Assembly: GCF_900142295.1 (NCBI RefSeq)
Contig: NZ_FSRL01000001.1
Coordinates: 496,001-560,000, forward strand
Direction of reading: 5' to 3'
DNA length: 64,000 bases
Source of the DNA: Vannielia litorea
GTDB taxonomy: Bacteria; Pseudomonadota; Alphaproteobacteria; Rhodobacterales; Rhodobacteraceae
Positions within the stretch are counted from its first letter, which is position 1. The number at the start of each line of letters is the position of its first letter. Positions 8,236 to 18,742 of the stretch are shown piece by piece. Position numbers and translations under genes: made by a program. A model generated the notes under the pieces. The model saw nothing but the letters and a program-made list of their open reading frames with translations. It did not search any database and was not told the origin of the DNA.

Positions 8236-9204
8236 TCAGACTTTGATGTTCACCATGATCTTCATGAAGATCACGTTTACGACGAGGAAGGTGGCGACGA
8301 CGATGCAGGCCGGGATGAAGGCCGCGGTTTCCTTCACGTCGTCGTAGTAGTCGGGTTTGATCACGTTGATCATGATGATCGCCAGGATCGGGAAGAGCGA
8401 CAGGAACATGCCGGACCACTTGGCCTCGGCGGTGATCGCCTTGACCCGGCGGAACAGCTTGAAGCGGGCCCGGATCACCTTGGAGAGGCCTTCGAGGATC
8501 TCGGCGAGGTTGCCGCCCGACTGCTGCTGGATGGTCACGGCGACGGCGAGGAAGCGAAGATCCTGCATGTCGATCCGTTCGGCGAGGTCCTTCAGCGATT
8601 CCGACATCTCGCGGCCATAGGCGGCCTCGTCGGCGATGACGCCGAATTCGGTGCCGAGCGGGTCGGGCACCTCCTTGGCGACGATGTTGACGGCCGAGGA
8701 GAAGGGGTGGCCGACGCGCAGCGAACGGACCATCAGCTCGACCGCGTCGGGGAGTTGCTCCTCGATCAGGGCGAGGCGCTTCTTGGCCTTGTTGTTGACC
8801 CAGGTGTAGACGCCGCCGATGCCCATCGCGAGGGACACGATCAGGCGGACGCCGAAGCCCGCCGAGGAGGCGACCGAAAGCGCGCCGAAGGCGACCACGG
8901 AGAGGCCCAGCATGATCAGCACGAGTTGGCCGGGAGAGAAGGCGATGTTGGCCTTCTGGGCCTTGTTGGCAAGGATCGAGTAGAGCGGGATGCTCTTGGT
9001 CGACATGTGCTGCTTCATCTCCTTGCGGAGCTGTTCGAGCACCTCTTCGCGGTTGCCGCCCTTCTCCATCATGTCGAGGCGGCGGTTGACCTTGCTGTTG
9101 AGCGAGATCGACTTGCCGAAGACGACAAGGTAGAGGCCTTCGACCATCACCAGGACGGCAACGAAGATCAGGCCGTAGATGAGTGGTTCTGCGGAAATCT
9201 GCAT
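8236..9204 (-). CDS. tadB: TadB, inner-membrane platform protein of the Tad pilus
   Basis: The 322-residue GspF-type protein has an N-terminal helix (8-28), a helical pair at about 90-130, the family segment LPDAVELMVRSLRVGHPFSSA, and the T2SF-typical QQQSGGNLAEILEGLSKVIR near residue 230. Two C-terminal helices follow. It forms the platform with TadC. The gene is in the tight tadA-tadB-tadC cluster with gaps of 14 and 10 bases. Confidence 0.93.
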   Translation of the reverse strand: MQISAEPLIYGLIFVAVLVMVEGLYLVVFGKSISLNSKVNRRLDMMEKGGNREEVLEQLRKEMKQHMSTKSIPLYSILANKAQKANIAFSPGQLVLIMLGLSVVAFGALSVASSAGFGVRLIVSLAMGIGGVYTWVNNKAKKRLALIEEQLPDAVELMVRSLRVGHPFSSAVNIVAKEVPDPLGTEFGVIADEAAYGREMSESLKDLAERIDMQDLRFLAVAVTIQQQSGGNLAEILEGLSKVIRARFKLFRRVKAITAEAKWSGMFLSLFPILAIIMINVIKPDYYDDVKETAAFIPACIVVATFLVVNVIFMKIMVNIKV

Positions 9205-9218
9205 GGCTGCGCTCCCCC

Positions 9219-10679
<1,461 letters not shown>

Positions 10680-10705
10680 GGCGGTATTCCTTGGTTGCTA
10701 GTCGG

Positions 10706-11953
10706 TCAGGCGGCTTCTTCCGCGGATTTCACAAGCTCGAGCAGCGACTGGGCCAGTTTCTGGATGTCGCGGCGGAGCGGGTTTTTCGGGGCGAACTCGG
10801 CCAGCGGCTGGCCGTGGTCGGCGCTGTCGCTCACCTGCTTGGCGCCGTTGGCCAGCATCAGCTCGATGTCGATGTCGAGCCCTTCGGCCATCCGCTTGAC
10901 GCGGGCCTTGCCGGAGAGGTCGGTGAACTTGGGCGAGCGGTTGAGCGCGAAACGCAGCTTCTCGTAGGGCAGGTCCTCGGACTTGAGCGCCCGGATCATC
11001 CGCATCACGTTTTGCGCCGAGCGCATGTCGAGCTCGATGGGCGCGAAGTAGACCTGGGCGGCATCCAGCACCGTCTCGGTCCAGGCGCAGACGGTCGTGG
11101 GCATGTCGATCACGACGAAGTCGAAGTTGGCCCGTGCGACCTCCAGCACGGCGGAGATGTCATCCGGCGTCGCGATGTCGAGCGGGAGCATCTCGGCGGG
11201 GGCGGTGAGCACGTGGATCTTGTCGTTGTAGGATTGCAGCGCCGCCATGAAGGCGGAGCTGTCCATCGACGCGGTATCGCTCAGGATCTCGTAGACCGCT
11301 TCCTTGCGGTCGAGGTCGAGAAAGGTGGCGGTCGAGCCGAACTGGAAGTCGAGGTCGATCAGGCAGACGCGCGGATTGTCCTTCTTCTCCTGGGTGGCGA
11401 GCTCGTAGGCGAGGTTCACCGCGAAGGTGGTGGCCCCGGTGCCGCCGGCCATGCCGTGCACGGCCAGCACGACGCCGTCACGGTCGCCGGTGGCGGTGAG
11501 CGTGGGCGTGGCGGCCTGGGGCGCAAGCTGCACCGGTGCGGGTGCGGGCTTGTTCAGCCGCTCGATCGCATCGTGCAGGGCGTTCTCGGGAAGCGGGTAG
11601 GGAACGAAGTCATCGGCGCCGTTGTGCAACAGCTGGTGCAGGACAATGGGGCTGACATCCTCGGCAATCAGGATGACCTTTACGCCCTTGTCGCGGGCCT
11701 TGGTGATGAGCGCGGTGATCTCGGGAAGGTTGGCCTCGTCCTGGCTGTCGAGCGCGACAGCGAAGAACTTGAGCTCCTCGGCCTCGTCCTGGTCGAGGAA
11801 GGCGGAGGCGTCGGCAAAACCAAGGTCACCCCAGCTCTCTCCAAGCTCGGTTTCCATGTCTTCGATCAGAAGATCGAAATTCTGCACGTCGCGCGACACG
11901 GTGCAGGCAGTGATCGGCGCCGGTTCTGGCTGCAATACTGCGGTCATCGTCAT
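10706..11953 (-). CDS. tadZ: TadZ/CpaE, ParA-like localisation ATPase of the Tad pilus
   Basis: The 415-residue protein has an atypical receiver-like N-terminal domain (25-135) followed by a MinD/ParA-type ATPase. Its deviant Walker A is GMAGGTGATT at 167-176 and its Walker B region is VCLIDLDFQFGS. CpaE/TadZ proteins localise the pilus machine to the pole. Two ATG codons at 11953 and 11947 compete for the same GAGG; the second has the better spacing. The gene is upstream of tadA in the same run. A long gap of about 390 bases separates it from the OmpA gene. Confidence 0.93.
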   Translation of the reverse strand: MTMTAVLQPEPAPITACTVSRDVQNFDLLIEDMETELGESWGDLGFADASAFLDQDEAEELKFFAVALDSQDEANLPEITALITKARDKGVKVILIAEDVSPIVLHQLLHNGADDFVPYPLPENALHDAIERLNKPAPAPVQLAPQAATPTLTATGDRDGVVLAVHGMAGGTGATTFAVNLAYELATQEKKDNPRVCLIDLDFQFGSTATFLDLDRKEAVYEILSDTASMDSSAFMAALQSYNDKIHVLTAPAEMLPLDIATPDDISAVLEVARANFDFVVIDMPTTVCAWTETVLDAAQVYFAPIELDMRSAQNVMRMIRALKSEDLPYEKLRFALNRSPKFTDLSGKARVKRMAEGLDIDIELMLANGAKQVSDSADHGQPLAEFAPKNPLRRDIQKLAQSLLELVKSAEEAA

Positions 11954-12344
11954 TGCCTCACGTCCTTTTTCTACGGTCACACCCGGAAACCGCTGAAGGG
12001 AGGAGCATGTTTTGCCTGGCAACCGCCCCCTCTGGCCCGGGTGCCTGCGCGAGTCGTTATACGCGCACTGCTCCCAATGAAGAGTTGATGCCCCCCAAAA
12101 TGGGCAAGATTGCGGCTGAAAAGCCGAAATTGTTGGGTATCTGCGGTGGGATTAACCCCCTGAAGGGGCGTTGTTTCTCAGCTGCGGGGCAATCGTTCGA
12201 TTTCTCCACAGATTTTGTTGCCCGGCTCGAAACGATAGCCCCGAACGAAGAACGCGCGCCGGGGTGCGGCGCGCGTTCGGGTCTGGCTTGCGGGGGCCCC
12301 TGCCGTGAGAGAGGCAGGGCAGGGGAGAACCCCTTGGCCCGGGG
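11954..12344. other. Intergenic region between OmpA-like gene and tadZ
   Basis: About 390 bases without a credible gene. It holds two GC hairpins (12251-12277 and around 12297-12325) just beyond the ompA-like stop, and a less GC-rich stretch near 12100-12240 that could carry the promoter of the tadZABC transcript. No confident promoter boxes were seen. Confidence 0.5.
12251..12277. terminator. Perfect 10-bp stem-loop after the OmpA-like gene
   Basis: AACGCGCGCC (12251-12260) pairs with GGCGCGCGTT (12268-12277) around a seven-base loop. On the minus strand it lies about 70 bases past the ompA-like stop. The following minus-strand bases contain only a short T-rich patch, so it may be a weak or Rho-assisted terminator splitting the locus into two transcripts. 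Confidence 0.5.
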
Positions 12345-12992
12345 TCAGCGTTCTTCGTCGCTGCCCTGTTCGTCGATGATGACCAGCTCGTGGGGCTCGG
12401 TCGCCGAGGTGATCGTCTCGGTGTAGGAGAACAGCGCGTACTTGCCGTCCTGGAACTGCTGGCGCTTGCCCAGGAAGCCCGACACCTCGGTGACCGTGCG
12501 GCGGTTGCGGCGCTCGCGGGTCTCGGTGTGGATGAGCGGCTGGGTCTCGCCGAAGCTGACCACCGCCTCGAGCCGGGAGCGGGAGATCCCGCGCGACACG
12601 AGGTAGTTGACCGCGGCCCGTGCCCGGCGCAGGCCGAGGGCCTTGTTGTAGCCCTGCGAGCCCACCAGGTCGGTGTGGCCGAAGACGCGGAACCGCACCG
12701 TCGGATACTGGGCGATCCACGAGGCCTGCTTGTCGAGGGCGGCCCGGGCCGAAGCATCGAGCGCCGCCGAGTTGAAGGCGAAGTTGATCGTGGTCGGGGC
12801 CTCGGCGGCGAACTTCCGGCTCAGTTCCACGGCGGCGTTGAGCTGGCCGGTGTGGACGAGGTGGTTGTTCATCGTCGCATTGCCGAAGCCGCCGATGTCG
12901 AGGTCGCTGCCCACCACACGGTCGGCGGAGTCGCTGCACCCGGCCACCGCGAGCGCGGTGGAGAGGATGCCAAGGGTGAGTGCCTTTTTCAT
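12345..12992 (-). CDS. OmpA-family lipoprotein of the Tad locus
   Basis: The 215-residue protein has a lipoprotein signal (lipobox VAGC) and a C-terminal OmpA/peptidoglycan-binding domain at about 65-175, with the hallmark segment FGHTDLVGSQGYNKALGLRRA. It would tie the outer-membrane secretin to the cell wall. OmpA-like proteins stand at this place (between rcpA and tadZ, like RcpB or CpaD) in many tad loci. The ATG at 12992 is favoured over the GTG at 13001 because GGAG lies eight bases before it. It overlaps no other frame and follows rcpA by five bases. Confidence 0.88.
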   Translation of the reverse strand: MKKALTLGILSTALAVAGCSDSADRVVGSDLDIGGFGNATMNNHLVHTGQLNAAVELSRKFAAEAPTTINFAFNSAALDASARAALDKQASWIAQYPTVRFRVFGHTDLVGSQGYNKALGLRRARAAVNYLVSRGISRSRLEAVVSFGETQPLIHTETRERRNRRTVTEVSGFLGKRQQFQDGKYALFSYTETITSATEPHELVIIDEQGSDEER

Positions 12993-12997
12993 GGTCT

Positions 12998-14449
12998 TCA
13001 CTCCATCACGTAGCCGTAGGAACCGGAAAAGTCCTGCCGGGCCACCTCGCCTGCGCCGCCCTTGGTGGAGGTGCGGGTGGAGGAGCCGTTGGCGGGCATT
13101 GCGTCGTTGCCGCCGAGGAAGAACTCACGCTCGGTGGGCGGGCGCACACGGTCGGTGGGAAGCGCGAGGGCTTCACCGGCTGTGGGCGTCACCAGGTGGG
13201 CCGAGACGATGATCACGAGCTCGGACTGGTTGCGCTGGTAGTCCGACGAGCGGAACAGGGTGCCCAGGATCGGGATGTCACCGAGCCATGGCACCTTGGA
13301 GATGCCGTCGGTGAAGTCGTCCTGCAGCAGCCCCGCGATGGCAAAGCTCTCGCCGTCGCGCAGCTCCACGGTGGTCGAGGTCGACCGGGTGCGGAAGCCG
13401 TTCACGGTGAAGCCCGCATCGGTGAAGCCAATGGTGGTATCGACACCCGACACTTCGGCGGTGAGCCTCAGGTTGATGTTCTTGCCGATCACGCGGGGCG
13501 TGAAGTTCAGCAGGATGCCGAAGGGCTTGAAGTCCACCGTCACCGAACCGTTGTCGTTGGCCACCGGCACCGGGTACTCGCCACCGGCGAGGAATTCGGC
13601 GTTCTGGCCGGAGAGCGCGGTCAGGTTGGGCTCCGCCAGCGTGCGGATGAAGCCGCGGGTCTCGAGCGCCTCGAGCAGGATCGCCAGCTCGACGTTGGAG
13701 CCGCCGAAGCCGAAGGAGATGGCGCCGGTCGACTGCCCCGAGCGGGTGACGCTGGTGTTGGGGTCGCCGTCGAACAGGTTCGACAGGTTGTTGCCCTCGA
13801 GATAGGTGCCGGATCCACCGGCCGCGCCGAAGTTGCCCTCACCGCCGGAGACACCCGCGATGCCCACGGACGCGGAAAGCGACTTGGACACGGAGCGGTT
13901 CATCTCGGCGAAGCGGACCTTCAGCATCACCTGCTGCGAGCCGCCCACGGTCATCAGGTTCGACACCCGCTGCGGCGCATAGCGCTGGGCGAGGTCGAGC
14001 GCCCGGTCAAGCGATGCGGCCGAGCTGACGATACCCGAAAGGATCAGGCCGTCGTTGGCGGGGCGCACCTCGATCTGCTCGCCCGGAAGCACCTCGCGGA
14101 GGCGCTCCTTGAGCTCGGAGATATCCGGCGTGACCTGCACTTCGACGTTGGTGATGAGCGAGCCATCGGGCGCCAGAAGGGTTAGCGTCGTCCGCCCCGG
14201 CGCCTTGCCGAGCACGTAGATCGTGCGCTCGGAGAGCGTGGAGATGTCGGCGATGCCGGGGTTTGCAATGGAGAGTTCCGCGAAGGCCTCGTCGCTCTCG
14301 ACGACGACGGCCCGGTTCATCGGAACTTTCAGGCTGGAGGAGGCCGATCCGGACATGACCCGGAGGGATTGGGCGGCCGCCCCCTTTATATTGGGAATGA
14401 TTGCAGCAAGGCCGATCAGGCCCGCCGCCATAAGCGCTTTAAGTTTCAT
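12998..14449 (-). CDS. rcpA: RcpA/CpaC, outer-membrane secretin of the Tad pilus
   Basis: The 483-residue protein has a signal peptide (1-26), an N-terminal BON/pilus-secretin N domain (about 30-170) and a secretin core (about 230-430) with the segment VPWLGDIPILGTLFRS typical of the secretin C-terminus. It forms the outer-membrane channel for the Flp fibre. In standard tad operons rcpC/cpaB lies directly upstream; here five kilobases of chaperone-usher genes separate them. The C-terminus carries an extra 50-residue Ser/Thr/Gly-rich tail after the secretin fold. Confidence 0.93.
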   Translation of the reverse strand: MKLKALMAAGLIGLAAIIPNIKGAAAQSLRVMSGSASSSLKVPMNRAVVVESDEAFAELSIANPGIADISTLSERTIYVLGKAPGRTTLTLLAPDGSLITNVEVQVTPDISELKERLREVLPGEQIEVRPANDGLILSGIVSSAASLDRALDLAQRYAPQRVSNLMTVGGSQQVMLKVRFAEMNRSVSKSLSASVGIAGVSGGEGNFGAAGGSGTYLEGNNLSNLFDGDPNTSVTRSGQSTGAISFGFGGSNVELAILLEALETRGFIRTLAEPNLTALSGQNAEFLAGGEYPVPVANDNGSVTVDFKPFGILLNFTPRVIGKNINLRLTAEVSGVDTTIGFTDAGFTVNGFRTRSTSTTVELRDGESFAIAGLLQDDFTDGISKVPWLGDIPILGTLFRSSDYQRNQSELVIIVSAHLVTPTAGEALALPTDRVRPPTEREFFLGGNDAMPANGSSTRTSTKGGAGEVARQDFSGSYGYVME

Positions 14450-14645
14450 GTGACCCTGCCTCTATAGTCACTACGATGGAATGGGGCCTTGAGGCCCACT
14501 TGTGGTGCCCACATCCTGCGGGCAGTCATGTTTTTTTGCAAGAATCAACGCGTTGTGGCGATTCTTTTATGTAGTTTCACAGCAACACGGGGCTAGTTGT
14601 AGCGGACGCACGCCTGGGTTGCCCCTAGGGGTAGCGCCCTGCCGC

Positions 14646-15596
14646 TCAGTAATTCACCGTCACCACCACGCTGTCGGTGTAGGTGCCGAACTCGGCCGAC
14701 TGTCCGGCGTGAATCCGGCCGTAGATGGTGTAGCCCTGGTTCAGGCCGGCGCCGGTGGCGTCGAGGTCGGTCGTGGGGGTCGCGCCCCAGACGGCGCTGC
14801 GGGCGGCATCGCGGTAGAGCCCGTATTCAAGCACATTGGCCCCGTTCTTCATGCGTCGGCGCGCCGGATCGGTGCCGCCGCCTGTCCCCTGGCCGAGGGT
14901 CACGGTGTAAGGCGTGGCATCGGAGCAGCGCACGTTCAGCGAGGCGGTCTGGTCGACGGGTGCGGTCAACTGGGTGGGGATCACCCCGAAGTTCATGCTG
15001 CTCACGTCGATCTCGCAGCTCGCCTCGAGCTGGGCCGACACGGTGAACGGGGCGGGGGTGCTGGTTTGGCCGAGAAGCCCGCAGGCCAGCACGCCGTAGG
15101 TGAGCTTCACCTGTGTCGGGCCGCTGAAGTTGCTGGCGTAGCTGCCGGTGGGCACGCTGGGCGCGTTCTCGACGATGCGGCCGTAGATCGGGATGTCCAC
15201 GGTTCCGCCGAGACCGACCAGCATGGTGATGGACCGGAACACCTCGGTGGTCGGCCCGGTCACGGCGGAGGAACCGCCGAGGCGCAGGTCGTAGGCAAGT
15301 GCGCGGCCCGAGCCGTTGCGCATGTAGCGCGGCGAGTTGCCGGCCCCCGCGCCGCCCGAGCCGGGGCCGATCTGCACGCAGACGCCGACGACATCGGCGA
15401 CCAGCAGCAACGGATTGCTGCAGGTGACGCGGATGTTGCCCTGGGTCGTGTTGTTGGCGCCGGCGCGCAGCGTGACGGTGCCGAAGTTCACATCGGTGAC
15501 CGTGGCGGTGCAGTTGGCCGCCTGGGCGGTCATCGGTGCGACGGCCAGGGCGGCCATCGCCGCGAGGGTGCGGAGGGTGCGGGGGATCATTGGCAT
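14646..15596 (-). CDS. Spore coat U-type two-domain pilus subunit, probable tip adhesin (CsuE-like)
   Basis: The 316-residue protein has a signal peptide ending in AQA|A, then two spore coat U (SCPU) domains, about 27-165 and 175-316. Each shows the Cys pair and the closing strand (VKLTYG and VVVTVNY) used in donor-strand exchange. Two-domain subunits in archaic chaperone-usher systems such as Csu are tip adhesins. The gene overlaps the usher stop by ten bases, so it is translationally coupled. A second ATG at 15590 overlaps the usher TGA and is an equally good start. Confidence 0.85.
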   Translation of the reverse strand: MPMIPRTLRTLAAMAALAVAPMTAQAANCTATVTDVNFGTVTLRAGANNTTQGNIRVTCSNPLLLVADVVGVCVQIGPGSGGAGAGNSPRYMRNGSGRALAYDLRLGGSSAVTGPTTEVFRSITMLVGLGGTVDIPIYGRIVENAPSVPTGSYASNFSGPTQVKLTYGVLACGLLGQTSTPAPFTVSAQLEASCEIDVSSMNFGVIPTQLTAPVDQTASLNVRCSDATPYTVTLGQGTGGGTDPARRRMKNGANVLEYGLYRDAARSAVWGATPTTDLDATGAGLNQGYTIYGRIHAGQSAEFGTYTDSVVVTVNY

Positions 15597-18157
15597 GTGA
15601 ACGGTCCGATCTGCGGTTGCAGCTCGCCGGTGGGCGTGAAGGCGAAGCTGGCCCTGCAGCTGCCTCCGCCCGCGAGCTCGACCTTGAGCGTGTTCTGGCT
15701 CTTCAGCCCGTCGACGTAGGTGAGCCCGTCGTAGCCCACAGGGAAGCCCGCGCCCTTGCCGCCGAGCTTGGCCTCGGAGCCGGGGGGCAGGGGCGCGCCG
15801 GAGGCGGAGACCAGCGTGACGAGCGCGGAAGCGTCGGCCTCGCCGCTGGCGCCTTCGAGTTTGAAATCCACCAGCACACCGCCGCGCCGGCTGGGCACCA
15901 CATCGGCCCCGGTGGCCCCGAGCACGACACTGTCATCGAGCTTTTTGGGGTCGACCGACACATGGCTGAGGCGGAAGGAGCTGAGGCCGGGCACCAGCGC
16001 CACGCCGCCCATGCCGGTGCGGGTGACCTCGCGGTGATGCAGCTGCACCGGAAGGTCGGGCACGCCGGTGCGCACGACGGCGAAGCTGTCGGAGATGGTG
16101 TTGCCGAGCGCAGGCTGCCCGCCCGCTATGACCACGGCCCCTTCGGCCGCGCCGCGCAGGTAGCTCTGGCCATCGGAGTACAGCAGTTCGCCCGAGACCT
16201 TGCCGTAGCGCCCGAGATACTCGACCGATCCGCCACCGTAGTAACGCCCGTCCTGGCGCTCCAGTCGGGCGGTGTAGCCGTAATCGCCCACGCCGTCAGA
16301 GATGGCGCGGCTGGCATAGAGGCTCTCGATCCGCTCGCCGCTGGAGGAGGTGGAGACCTGCGCGCGCCCGGTGGTGCGTTTGCCCAACGGCATGGAAAGC
16401 GCCATGGAAAAGCGGCTCTCCTCGCTCTCGAAGTTGTGGCTGCCGTAGACCGAGAAGTTGGCGCCGCCCTTGTCGAGGCTGTGCGAATAGGCGACCGAGG
16501 CGATCAGGTCGCGGCTCGAGGCGCGCTCGGAGCGCACCAGCGAAAGGCCGAGGTTGCGGTAGTCGTCGGAGATCGGAATCCCCACCGAGATCACGTCGGT
16601 GATCGTGGGAAACTCGAGCAGGGAGCCTGCATCGGAGATCGCGTCGGCCCCGAGATACTCGAGGCCGGTGACATAGGCGAGGTCGGCAAAGCCTGCCTCG
16701 GCGCGCAGGCTCGAGACCTGAAGATCGACCTTGCCGATCTGGGTGCTGAGCGTGCCGTAGGCAAAGCCCGCCGAGGTGCCGAGATAGTCGCTCTGGCCGA
16801 CCGCGAAGGAGAGCTCGCCGATCCGGGTGGCTGCATGAATACCGAAACCCGCCAGCAGCAGGTCATCACTGCCTTCGACATGGGCCTCCAGGGTCATACG
16901 GCGGGTCAGGCCATAGGCGAGGGTCGCCGAATAGAGATCCGTCCCGCCATACTGGCCGCTCTCGGAGCCGTAGGCCTCGCGGGCACGGCCGGTTTCGAGC
17001 GAAAAGTCGAAGCGGCCCTTTTTCAGAAGGTTCGGCGAGGTGAAGAAGGAGACCTCGCGGGTGACCTCGCGCCCGGTCGCGTCGCGCACCACGACGACAG
17101 CATCGCCGCCTCCGGAGGCGATCGGCACATCCTCGAGCCGGAAAGGACCGGGCTGGACCTGGCCGGTGTAGGCGCGGTTGTTCTCGATGTAGACGTCGAC
17201 GGAGGAGGGCACGGCGGCGGCCCCCTCGAAGGAAAACAGCTGCTCGGTCACGAGGTCGGAGCGCAGCGAGAAGTCGCGGCGGAGCTGGACCCCGCCCATC
17301 CGGATCGGGCGCGACCAGGCGGTGGCCGAGGTGGTCACGTCGCCCAGGGTGAGGGTGACGGCGCGATTGAGATTGTGCAGGTCTAGCCGGGTCTCCTGCC
17401 GGATGAACCCGCCCGCCTGGGGGTTGTTGGGGTAGTGGCGGTAGAAGCCGGTGGAGGAGAGGGTGCCGAAAGGGGTGAAGACCCAGCCGTCGACCGCGCC
17501 GGTGAAGCTGGTGAAACTGTAGTTGCCGCTGCCGTCCGGTCCGGCCTGGGCATCGAGCGCGTAGTTCAGCACGGCGCCGTAGCTCTGCTCGGGCTTGGTG
17601 AACTCGGGGCGTTGGGCCGCCGATTGCACCTTGGGCAGAAGCGCCGAGAAGGGCGCGGTGATGGCGATGCTCTGGGAAATCGGGTCGTAGTCGTAGTCGA
17701 CCCCCTCGATCTCGTCGAGATAGACGCGGCCGAGGTTGGTGGCTGGCGCCCGGATGCCCAGCTCGCGCAGCTCGGAACGGGTGGCCGAGATCCGGCCCGT
17801 GCCGCCCTGCTGGACAAACTCGGCAACAAGGAAGGTGTCCTGCCCGTTCAGCGCCACTTCGAGGGCGAGCGGCGTGTCGGCGGCGGGGGCGTTCACCCGT
17901 CCTGCGACCGAGGCGGTGATCTCGAGCCCGTCGCTCACCTGGGTGCGGTCGACGGTGTCGGCACGGGTGGGCGTTTCGGGCGCGCCGACGACGAGGCCGC
18001 CACCGGCGGGCGCCGCCGGGGCCGGGTTGCCCACGACGAGGCCGCCCGTGGCCTGCTGCGCCAGCACGGGGACCGCGGCCATCAGAGCCGTGGCGGCCAG
18101 CGCCGCGAAGGCGCGCTTATAAGATTGTGAAACCGTTCTTGTCACGGGTGCCCCCAC
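15587..18157 (-). CDS. Outer-membrane usher of an archaic (Csu-type) chaperone-usher pilus
   Basis: The 856-residue protein has a signal sequence, an N-terminal periplasmic domain (about 60-185), a FimD-type beta-barrel and plug region (about 190-690) with the motif FSLRSDLVTEQLFSFEGAAA, and a short C-terminal domain ending FTCQ. It secretes and assembles chaperone-bound subunits through the outer membrane. The open frame starts at GTG 18157; GTG 18145 (VTRTVSQS) is an alternative. The unusual repeat of GGLVVGNPAPAAPAGGGLVVG near residues 38-60 forms a linker after the signal. It lies between the chaperone and tip genes. Confidence 0.9.
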   Translation of the reverse strand: MGAPVTRTVSQSYKRAFAALAATALMAAVPVLAQQATGGLVVGNPAPAAPAGGGLVVGAPETPTRADTVDRTQVSDGLEITASVAGRVNAPAADTPLALEVALNGQDTFLVAEFVQQGGTGRISATRSELRELGIRAPATNLGRVYLDEIEGVDYDYDPISQSIAITAPFSALLPKVQSAAQRPEFTKPEQSYGAVLNYALDAQAGPDGSGNYSFTSFTGAVDGWVFTPFGTLSSTGFYRHYPNNPQAGGFIRQETRLDLHNLNRAVTLTLGDVTTSATAWSRPIRMGGVQLRRDFSLRSDLVTEQLFSFEGAAAVPSSVDVYIENNRAYTGQVQPGPFRLEDVPIASGGGDAVVVVRDATGREVTREVSFFTSPNLLKKGRFDFSLETGRAREAYGSESGQYGGTDLYSATLAYGLTRRMTLEAHVEGSDDLLLAGFGIHAATRIGELSFAVGQSDYLGTSAGFAYGTLSTQIGKVDLQVSSLRAEAGFADLAYVTGLEYLGADAISDAGSLLEFPTITDVISVGIPISDDYRNLGLSLVRSERASSRDLIASVAYSHSLDKGGANFSVYGSHNFESEESRFSMALSMPLGKRTTGRAQVSTSSSGERIESLYASRAISDGVGDYGYTARLERQDGRYYGGGSVEYLGRYGKVSGELLYSDGQSYLRGAAEGAVVIAGGQPALGNTISDSFAVVRTGVPDLPVQLHHREVTRTGMGGVALVPGLSSFRLSHVSVDPKKLDDSVVLGATGADVVPSRRGGVLVDFKLEGASGEADASALVTLVSASGAPLPPGSEAKLGGKGAGFPVGYDGLTYVDGLKSQNTLKVELAGGGSCRASFAFTPTGELQPQIGPFTCQ

Positions 18158-18214
18158 CTTCGACCACGTTCATGATGACACCGGCACACGCGGGAGGCGT
18201 GCGCCGGAGGTCGT

Positions 18215-18670
18215 TCACGACGAGAAGCAAAGTGGCACGGAGTGGCGGACCTGGAGTTTCACCGCCTGGTCGGCCTGCTCGATGCCGGGGAGGCGGTCGA
18301 TCAGGACGCGGTAGCACTCGCGGCCCCGCACCTTCCGGCCCTTGGTCCGGACGATCCGTGCGGTCAGCTCTTGCCGGGGCTTCAGCTTGACCACGGGTGG
18401 CGAGATCACGACGTCGCGGGTAGATTTGACCCGGTTCGGATCGGTGCCTTCGCGCCAGGCCATGACCCGGAGCTGGACGATGGAGGTGCCGCGCCCGTCG
18501 GCCTTGACGGTGACGGTGGTCTGGTTGACGCCGGGGGCCTCGAGTTTGGTTGGAGAAACCGAAAGCGACTGGGCGATTGCGCCGGTTCCGCCGGCGACGG
18601 TCAGGCCGGCCACCCCGAGAAGGGCGGCCAGCGTGGCCTTCTTGACTGCGGTGATAATGCTGCTCTGCAT
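18215..18670 (-). CDS. Pilus chaperone, N-terminal domain only (C-terminal domain missing)
   Basis: The 151-residue protein has a signal peptide and one PapD-like N-terminal immunoglobulin domain. The G1-strand region shows the expected ISPPVVKLKPRQELTARIVR and CYRVLIDRLPG motifs. It then stops at RHSVPLCFSS, where a normal chaperone of about 230-250 residues enters its second Ig domain. Only 57 bases remain before the usher start, so the second domain is absent, not just frameshifted. A one-base shift at the end opens a longer tail but it does not look like a chaperone domain. It may be a decayed or a minimal chaperone. Confidence 0.75.
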   Translation of the reverse strand: MQSSIITAVKKATLAALLGVAGLTVAGGTGAIAQSLSVSPTKLEAPGVNQTTVTVKADGRGTSIVQLRVMAWREGTDPNRVKSTRDVVISPPVVKLKPRQELTARIVRTKGRKVRGRECYRVLIDRLPGIEQADQAVKLQVRHSVPLCFSS

Positions 18671-18742
18671 CGTTTTTATCCTTTTATCCTCGTTTATCGA
18701 GGCCTGCCTGTTTTGAGACCTCTTAGCACATTTCGGTCAGGC

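Noticed and set aside
18117-18317. Frameshifted continuation of the chaperone
   Set aside because: The shifted frame continues only about 30 residues, with no Ig-domain pattern, and runs into the usher start.
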